A stretch of 64,000 bases of DNA from Chloroflexota bacterium (lineage in GTDB: Bacteria > Chloroflexota > Anaerolineae > Promineifilales > Promineifilaceae). A model generated the notes under the pieces. The model did not search any database, was not told where the DNA came from, and was given only the letters and a program-made list of their open reading frames with translations. Location of the stretch: assembly GCA_014584575.1 (NCBI GenBank), contig JACTMP010000053.1, positions 1 through 64,000 of the forward strand. Reading direction: 5' to 3'. Positions 59,730 through 64,000 of the stretch are shown here, one piece after another. The position numbers were made by a program, and so were the translations under genes. The stretch's first letter is position 1. The number at the start of each line of letters is the position of its first letter.

Positions 59730-59796
59730 GCGGTAATCGGTTATCGGTCAAGTGATTATCGTTTACCGATAACCGTTTACCGTTTACTGATTACTG
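59730..59796. repeat. Tandem-unit hairpin (CGGTTAT / ATAACCG units)
   Basis: Left arm: CGGTAAT, CGGTTAT, CGGTCAA (59730-59755). Right arm: TTTACCG, ATAACCG, TTTACCG, TTTACTG, ATTACTG (about 59762-59796). It fills the divergent gap between the prepilin peptidase and the acylase gene and ends just before the acylase Shine-Dalgarno site. Units match those at 45223. Confidence 0.85.
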
Positions 59797-59814
59797 CAAC
59801 GGAAGGAGAAGAAA

Positions 59815-62253
59815 ATGAATCGCGTACTTCACATTTTGGCCTACGTGCTGGTAGGCGTTTTTGTCTTGTTATTGGTGGCGGTGGTGGCGCTGACGGCCGT
59901 GCAGCGACGGCCGTATCCACAAGCCACCGGCGCCCAAACCGTACCTGGCCTGGCGGCCGAAGTCACCGTTTACCGTGACGAATTTGGCATCCCCCACATC
60001 TACGCCAGCAGCCTGGAAGACCTCTTTTTTGCCCAGGGGTATGTACATGCCCAGGACCGCTTCTGGCAAATGGAGTGGTGGCGGCACATCGGCCAGGGGC
60101 GTATTTCTGAAATTGCCGGCGCGGCCACACTGGATAACGACAAATTCATCCGCACCATGGGCTGGCATCGCATGGCCCAAACCACGGTAGAGTATTACCG
60201 CGCCGAAGAACCGGCCTATTACGCCTTGTTAGAAGCCTACGCCGCCGGCGTCAACGCCTACATTGGCGACAAATCACCGGGTGAACTCTCCCTCAACTAC
60301 AGCATCTTGCAAACGGTGAACGAACCCTGGGATATTGAACCCTGGGAACCGATTGATACGGTGGGCTGGGGTGTGGTAATGTCTTTTGACTTGGCCGACG
60401 ACATTAACCGGGAACTGGCCTACGCCCAGATGGTTGACCAGTTTGGCGAAGAGGTCGTGGCGCAACTGGTACCCCCCTACCCCTATCACGACCGCCCGGT
60501 CATTGCCCCCACCGACCAGCTTGTTAGCGAGTTTGCCAGCAGCAAGATACCGGCGGGATGGGCTACGGCCGTGAACTGGCAAAACGTCAACACCACCCTT
60601 ATCGGCGCTGCTCCCCAAATCCTCGGCGGCGAATTTTTCGTCGGCTCAAACAACTGGGTCATCAGCGGCCAACACACCGACACCGGGCTGCCGCTGTTAG
60701 CCAACGATCCCCACCTGAGCATTCAAATGCCCGCCATCTGGTACCAGGTGGGGCTGCACGCCCCCGGCTATGATGTGGTCGGCTTCTCCTTTGCGGGCGT
60801 CCCTGGCGTCATCATCGGCCACAACAACGACATCGCCTGGGGCGTCACGAATGCGGGTGTAGACGTGCAAGACCTGTACATCGAACGCATCGTTGGCAAC
60901 CAGTATGAATACATGGGCCAGATGCTTGACCTGGAAATTATCGAAGAAGTCATCAAGGTCAATGGCGGCGAGGATGTGACATTACCCGTGCGCATTACCC
61001 GTCATGGCCCGATCATCAGTGACGTGTTGGAAGATACCGAAGAAGTGCTGGCTGTGCGCTGGACTGCCCAGGAACCATCCCGCGTCTTGCAAGCCGTGTT
61101 ATTGCTGAACCAGGCCAGCAATTACCAGGAGTACCGTGACGCTTTGCGCTACTGGGACATCCCCTCGCAAAACGTCATCTATGCCGACCAGGAAGGCAAC
61201 ATCGCCTACCAGATGCCGGGGCGTATCCCCATTCGCCGCAGCGGCTACGGCCTGGTGCCCGCACCCGGCTGGACAGACGAATACGAGTGGTTGGGTTGGA
61301 TACCTTTTGAAGAATTACCGGCCCTCTTCAACCCGGATAGGGGCTTCATTGCTACCGCCAACGAAGCGATTGTGGACCCCGCATACCCACATTACCTCAC
61401 CCGTGATTGGGCCGATGGCGACCGGGGGCAGCGCATCGTGGAGATGATTGAGGCCGCCATTGCTAATGGCGGCAAAATCTCCTCAGATGACATAGCCGCT
61501 ATTCAAAACGACAACTTCTCCTATTTAGCCAAGACTTACGTGCCTTATCTGGCAAATCTGCAAACGGCCGATCCCCGACTCCAGGATGCGCTGACCACTC
61601 TGCGTGATTGGGATGGGCAGGAGCAGCGCGATAGCCACGCTGCCACTATTTTTGCCCTGTTTTACGTTCACCTATACCCGGCCATTCTGGCTGACGAAAT
61701 TGGCGAGGAGAATGTTGACCGCATTCGTAACAATATCTTCTTACACGCCATCGCCCATGACGCGGCTTCACCCTGGTGGGACAATGTCAATACGCCGGAA
61801 CAGGAGAGTCGTGAAGCGATATTGTTACAGGCGCTGACGGAAGCGCTCGATTGGTTGGATGAAAACAAGGGGGGCGCGGTGGCCTGGGGAGAGCTGCATA
61901 CAGCCACCTTTGTCAGTTCGCCTTTGGGTGACAGCGGGATTGCCGATATTGAAGCATTGGTGAATCGGGGGCCGTTTGCCGCCGATGGCGGGCGCAGCAT
62001 TGTCAACGCGGCCAGTTGGTCGCCAGGGAATCCAGCCGCGATTACGGGTCATGCCTCGATGCGCATGATCATAGATTTCAGCGATTTCGACGCCAGCCGC
62101 GCCGTAATTCCCACGGGGCAGAGTGGGCATCCCGGCCATCCCTGGTATGAGAGTGAGATCGAATTGTGGCTGAATGGGCAGTATCACCCGCTGTGGTGGA
62201 GCCGGGCGGCGGTGGAGGCAAATGCGGTAGACCAGATGGTATTACGGCCGTGA
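59815..62253 (+). CDS. Penicillin-acylase-family Ntn hydrolase
   Basis: An 812-residue precursor. Residues 7-29 form a signal or anchor helix. The alpha region begins VYRDEFGIPHIYASSLEDLF and contains the family block GYVHAQDRFWQMEWWRHIGQ. Autocatalytic cleavage is expected before Ser278 in EFFVGSNNWVISG, making Ser278 the N-terminal nucleophile. NDPHLSIQMPAIWYQVGLHA lines the acyl pocket. Homologues cleave penicillin G, cephalosporins or acyl-homoserine lactones; the substrate here cannot be told. ATG behind AAGGAGA. No octamer ACGGCCGT in the last 1.7 kb until just before the stop. Confidence 0.93.
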   Translation: MNRVLHILAYVLVGVFVLLLVAVVALTAVQRRPYPQATGAQTVPGLAAEVTVYRDEFGIPHIYASSLEDLFFAQGYVHAQDRFWQMEWWRHIGQGRISEIAGAATLDNDKFIRTMGWHRMAQTTVEYYRAEEPAYYALLEAYAAGVNAYIGDKSPGELSLNYSILQTVNEPWDIEPWEPIDTVGWGVVMSFDLADDINRELAYAQMVDQFGEEVVAQLVPPYPYHDRPVIAPTDQLVSEFASSKIPAGWATAVNWQNVNTTLIGAAPQILGGEFFVGSNNWVISGQHTDTGLPLLANDPHLSIQMPAIWYQVGLHAPGYDVVGFSFAGVPGVIIGHNNDIAWGVTNAGVDVQDLYIERIVGNQYEYMGQMLDLEIIEEVIKVNGGEDVTLPVRITRHGPIISDVLEDTEEVLAVRWTAQEPSRVLQAVLLLNQASNYQEYRDALRYWDIPSQNVIYADQEGNIAYQMPGRIPIRRSGYGLVPAPGWTDEYEWLGWIPFEELPALFNPDRGFIATANEAIVDPAYPHYLTRDWADGDRGQRIVEMIEAAIANGGKISSDDIAAIQNDNFSYLAKTYVPYLANLQTADPRLQDALTTLRDWDGQEQRDSHAATIFALFYVHLYPAILADEIGEENVDRIRNNIFLHAIAHDAASPWWDNVNTPEQESREAILLQALTEALDWLDENKGGAVAWGELHTATFVSSPLGDSGIADIEALVNRGPFAADGGRSIVNAASWSPGNPAAITGHASMRMIIDFSDFDASRAVIPTGQSGHPGHPWYESEIELWLNGQYHPLWWSRAAVEANAVDQMVLRP

Positions 62254-62262
62254 CCGACCCAA

Positions 62263-62306
62263 GTGGTCGTGGCGTGGCCAGCTAACGGTGGCCACGCCGC
62301 GACCAC
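62263..62306. terminator. 18-bp hairpin between convergent genes
   Basis: GTGGTCGTGGCGTGGCCA pairs with TGGCCACGCCGCGACCAC with one mismatch across an 8-nt loop. It is in the gap between the acylase and the aldo/keto reductase gene. Without a T-run, but well placed as a bidirectional terminator. Confidence 0.75.
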
Positions 62307-62312
62307 CAGCCA

Positions 62313-63296
62313 CTACGAATGACCCAGGATGGGGTGGGGCCGGTAGGGTTCTTCCAGCAGGCGGATTTCTTCGGCGGAGAGGGAAATGTCTACGGCCGTG
62401 ACCGCCTCTTCCAACTGGTACATCTTGGTGGCGCCGATGATGGGCGCCGTCACCCCTTCTTTTTGCAGCAGCCAGGCCAACGCAATTTGCGCCGGTTTGA
62501 CCCCATGTTGTTCGGCAATCTCTACCAGACGATCCGCTACGTCAAAATCCCCTGGCTGGTAATACATATTGTGGGCATACGCATCCGTTTGGGCGCGGGT
62601 GGTTGGCCCGGCGCTATCCCGCTTGCGATTGCCCGCCAGAAAACCACGCGCCAGCGGACTCCAGGGGATAAGGCCCACACCCTGATCCCGGCACAGGGGG
62701 ATCATTTCCCGCTCCTCTTCACGGTAAACCAGGTTGTAATGATTTTGCATGGAGGTGAAGCGCGTCCAACCGTGTTGGTCGGCCGTGTATTGCGCTTTAG
62801 CAAATTGCCAGGCAAACATGCTGGATGCGCCGATGTAACGCGCTTTGCCCGCCTTCACCACATCATGCAGCGCCTCCATCGTCTCTTCAATCGGAGTGGT
62901 GTAATCCCAGCGGTGAATCTGGTACAGGTCCACATACTCCATGCCCAGGCGACGCAGGGAGGAATCAATGGCATCCATGATATGTTTGCGCGATAGGCCG
63001 CCAGAGTTGGGGTCATTGTCATTGTGGTGGAAGAAGACTTTGGTAGCCACCACGACTTCTTCGCGGCGGGCAAATTCCCGCAGCAGTTTACCGGTCACTT
63101 CTTCACTGACGCCGAGGGAGTACATATCGGCCGTATCAAAGAAATTAATGCCCAATTCGAGCGCACGCTGCACAAACGGCCGTGCCGCCGCCTCATCCAA
63201 CACCCACTCCCGCCACTGCGGCGAGCCATAACTCATCATCCCCAAACAAATGCGGGACACCTTCAACCCAGACTTACCCAAATTTACAATCTGCAT
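62313..63296 (-). CDS. Aldo/keto reductase
   Basis: A 327-residue NADPH-dependent TIM-barrel oxidoreductase. The tetrad is visible: Asp and Tyr in NFFDTADMYSLGVSEE, Lys in EVVVATKVF and His in VDLYQIHRWDY. NADP-binding is indicated by the IPWSPLARGFLAG segment and the C-terminal AQIALAWLLQKEGVTAPIIG. Subgroup resembles YghZ/Kv-beta-like reductases acting on aldehydes or sugars. Of the two start ATGs I choose 63296, 5 nt behind GGAGG; 63299 is possible. Next to a GH31 glycosidase on the same strand. Confidence 0.93.
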   Translation of the reverse strand: MQIVNLGKSGLKVSRICLGMMSYGSPQWREWVLDEAAARPFVQRALELGINFFDTADMYSLGVSEEVTGKLLREFARREEVVVATKVFFHHNDNDPNSGGLSRKHIMDAIDSSLRRLGMEYVDLYQIHRWDYTTPIEETMEALHDVVKAGKARYIGASSMFAWQFAKAQYTADQHGWTRFTSMQNHYNLVYREEEREMIPLCRDQGVGLIPWSPLARGFLAGNRKRDSAGPTTRAQTDAYAHNMYYQPGDFDVADRLVEIAEQHGVKPAQIALAWLLQKEGVTAPIIGATKMYQLEEAVTAVDISLSAEEIRLLEEPYRPHPILGHS

Positions 63297-63416
63297 CATA
63301 ACCTCCAGGAAATGTTTGAAGCCAGGGAATAATGATTAACGCCTGGCCTCATCTGTCAGGCATCTGCGGGATACCTGCTCTTTGCACTCATTTGAAACAC
63401 ATACAACCGCATGTTG

Positions 63417-64000
63417 CTATATTTGCACGGTCATGGGGCCGGTTACGTCGTTCGGCAGCAAGCGTGGGTGTTGCTGCTCCTGTTCCACTGCGCCGCCACG
63501 CACGGCCGTAACCACCTCCGCCCCCCGCCACACTACTTGCCACGGTTTGCTCGCGCCCTCCGCCTGGATGGACACGCTATCTGCTGTGCGGTGGATGTGT
63601 AGTGTCATGCCCGTGTCACCTTTTTGGTCCGGGATGGAAACGGACACGGCCGTACCCTCAGCCACCCCAAACACGTGGAAAGTCACCCCATCGGCAAAAT
63701 CATAATCGGGTTGGGTATCGTTAGCCCCCACCGGGATGATGCTGTTGGGTCGGGCAAAAAGCGGCAGGCTGAAAAAGTCATACGTCCCCCGCCGCCAGCC
63801 GCCGCCTTCTACCACTTCACCGGTTAGAAAATGCGTCCAACGGCCGTGCGGCAGATAATAATCCACCACCCCATCGTACCGGAAAACGGGGGCCACGAGC
63901 AGCGATTCCCCCAGCATATATTGGCGATCCAGGTAGTCGCAGCCGGGATCATCGGGGAATTCCAGCATCATGGCCCGCATCATGGGCAGGCCGGTCTGGT
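63417..64000 (-). CDS. GH31 alpha-glycosidase, C-terminal part
   Basis: The last 194 codons of a glycoside hydrolase family 31 enzyme (alpha-glucosidase or alpha-xylosidase); the N-terminal and catalytic parts lie beyond the right edge. Evidence: TGLPMMRAMMLEFPDDPGCD, then QYMLGESLLVAPVF and VDYYLPHGRWTHFLTGEVVE, which is the conserved barrel end and first C-terminal beta domain of GH31. The family releases alpha-linked glucose or xylose from oligosaccharides. It fits the sugar-catabolic content of the window. It stops at 63417 and is followed by a 120-nt spacer before the aldo/keto reductase start on the same strand. Confidence 0.92.
   Translation of the reverse strand, partial: QTGLPMMRAMMLEFPDDPGCDYLDRQYMLGESLLVAPVFRYDGVVDYYLPHGRWTHFLTGEVVEGGGWRRGTYDFFSLPLFARPNSIIPVGANDTQPDYDFADGVTFHVFGVAEGTAVSVSIPDQKGDTGMTLHIHRTADSVSIQAEGASKPWQVVWRGAEVVTAVRGGAVEQEQQHPRLLPNDVTGPMTVQI

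Larger units (their letters stand above)
536..63847. repeat. Highly iterated octamer ACGGCCGT across the window
   Basis: The palindrome ACGGCCGT recurs about 135 times by hand count (a few may be missed), first at 536-543 and last at 63840-63847. Nearly all copies are in coding sequence, where they most often encode Thr-Ala-Val or (Asn/His/Asp/Tyr)-Gly-Arg, so reading frame is not fixed. Chance expectation at about 60 percent GC is about two. Copies are unevenly spread: eight in the ATP-grasp gene (39000-40262), none from 54176 to about 57070, 15610 to 17265 or 60560 to 62235. Confidence 0.9.

Overview
The window looks like chromosomal DNA of a heterotrophic bacterium, most likely of the phylum Chloroflexota (Anaerolineae in the broad sense). 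The grounds are the GC-rich coding style, many LacI-controlled sugar importers, large secreted proteins ending in a YLPIIVKP-type motif plus a membrane helix, and DUF5684 proteins. This assignment is inference: there is no rRNA or other marker gene here, and I saw no tRNA, CRISPR array, insertion sequence or phage gene.

Layout. 1-6.8 kb: the start of a large secreted protein, a DUF7309/DUF6930-like protein, an aminotransferase, two small membrane proteins and a metallo-beta-lactamase-fold hydrolase. 6.9-16.8 kb: an L-arabinose locus. araA diverges from a LacI-type regulator followed by araB and araD, then a YesN/YesM-type two-component system and an orphan YtfQ-like sugar-binding lipoprotein. 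16.9-25.0 kb: a sugar-acid/rhamnose-type block with an SDR dehydrogenase, a ribose-type importer, a second LacI regulator and divergent rhamnulokinase. 25.3-30.1 kb: a complete YtfQ-YtfR-YtfT-YjfF-type importer. 30.3-34.8 kb: thioesterase, acyl-CoA ligase, AMACR-like CoA transferase and a KDG-kinase-like sugar kinase. 34.9-42.1 kb: antiporter, a multidomain metallopeptidase, an ATP-grasp protein and a NarL-type two-component pair. 42.3-45.1 kb: pobA and a helicase remnant. 45.2-50.5 kb: a branched-chain-amino-acid-type importer lacking LivF, and a lipoprotein hydrolase. 50.7-53.9 kb: FHA, universal-stress, zinc-ribbon and two DUF5684 proteins. 54.2-64 kb: a 1566-residue secreted Asp-box protein, a prepilin peptidase, a penicillin-acylase-family enzyme, an aldo/keto reductase and the end of a GH31 glycosidase.

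Together the genes describe an organism that takes up and degrades plant-type sugars (arabinose, probably rhamnose and furanose forms, alpha-glycosides), with regulators placed next to their operators. The arabinose locus has a symmetric promoter/operator pair between araA and its regulator.

The most unusual signal is in the DNA rather than in a gene. The palindrome ACGGCCGT occurs about 135 times by hand count (about two per kb), far above chance, and is almost always inside coding sequence. In addition, many gene junctions carry hairpins built from short 7-8 bp tandem units, and at least three other families of intergenic palindromes are dispersed through the window. This combination resembles the HIP1 octamer and heptameric repeats of cyanobacteria, but with different sequences.
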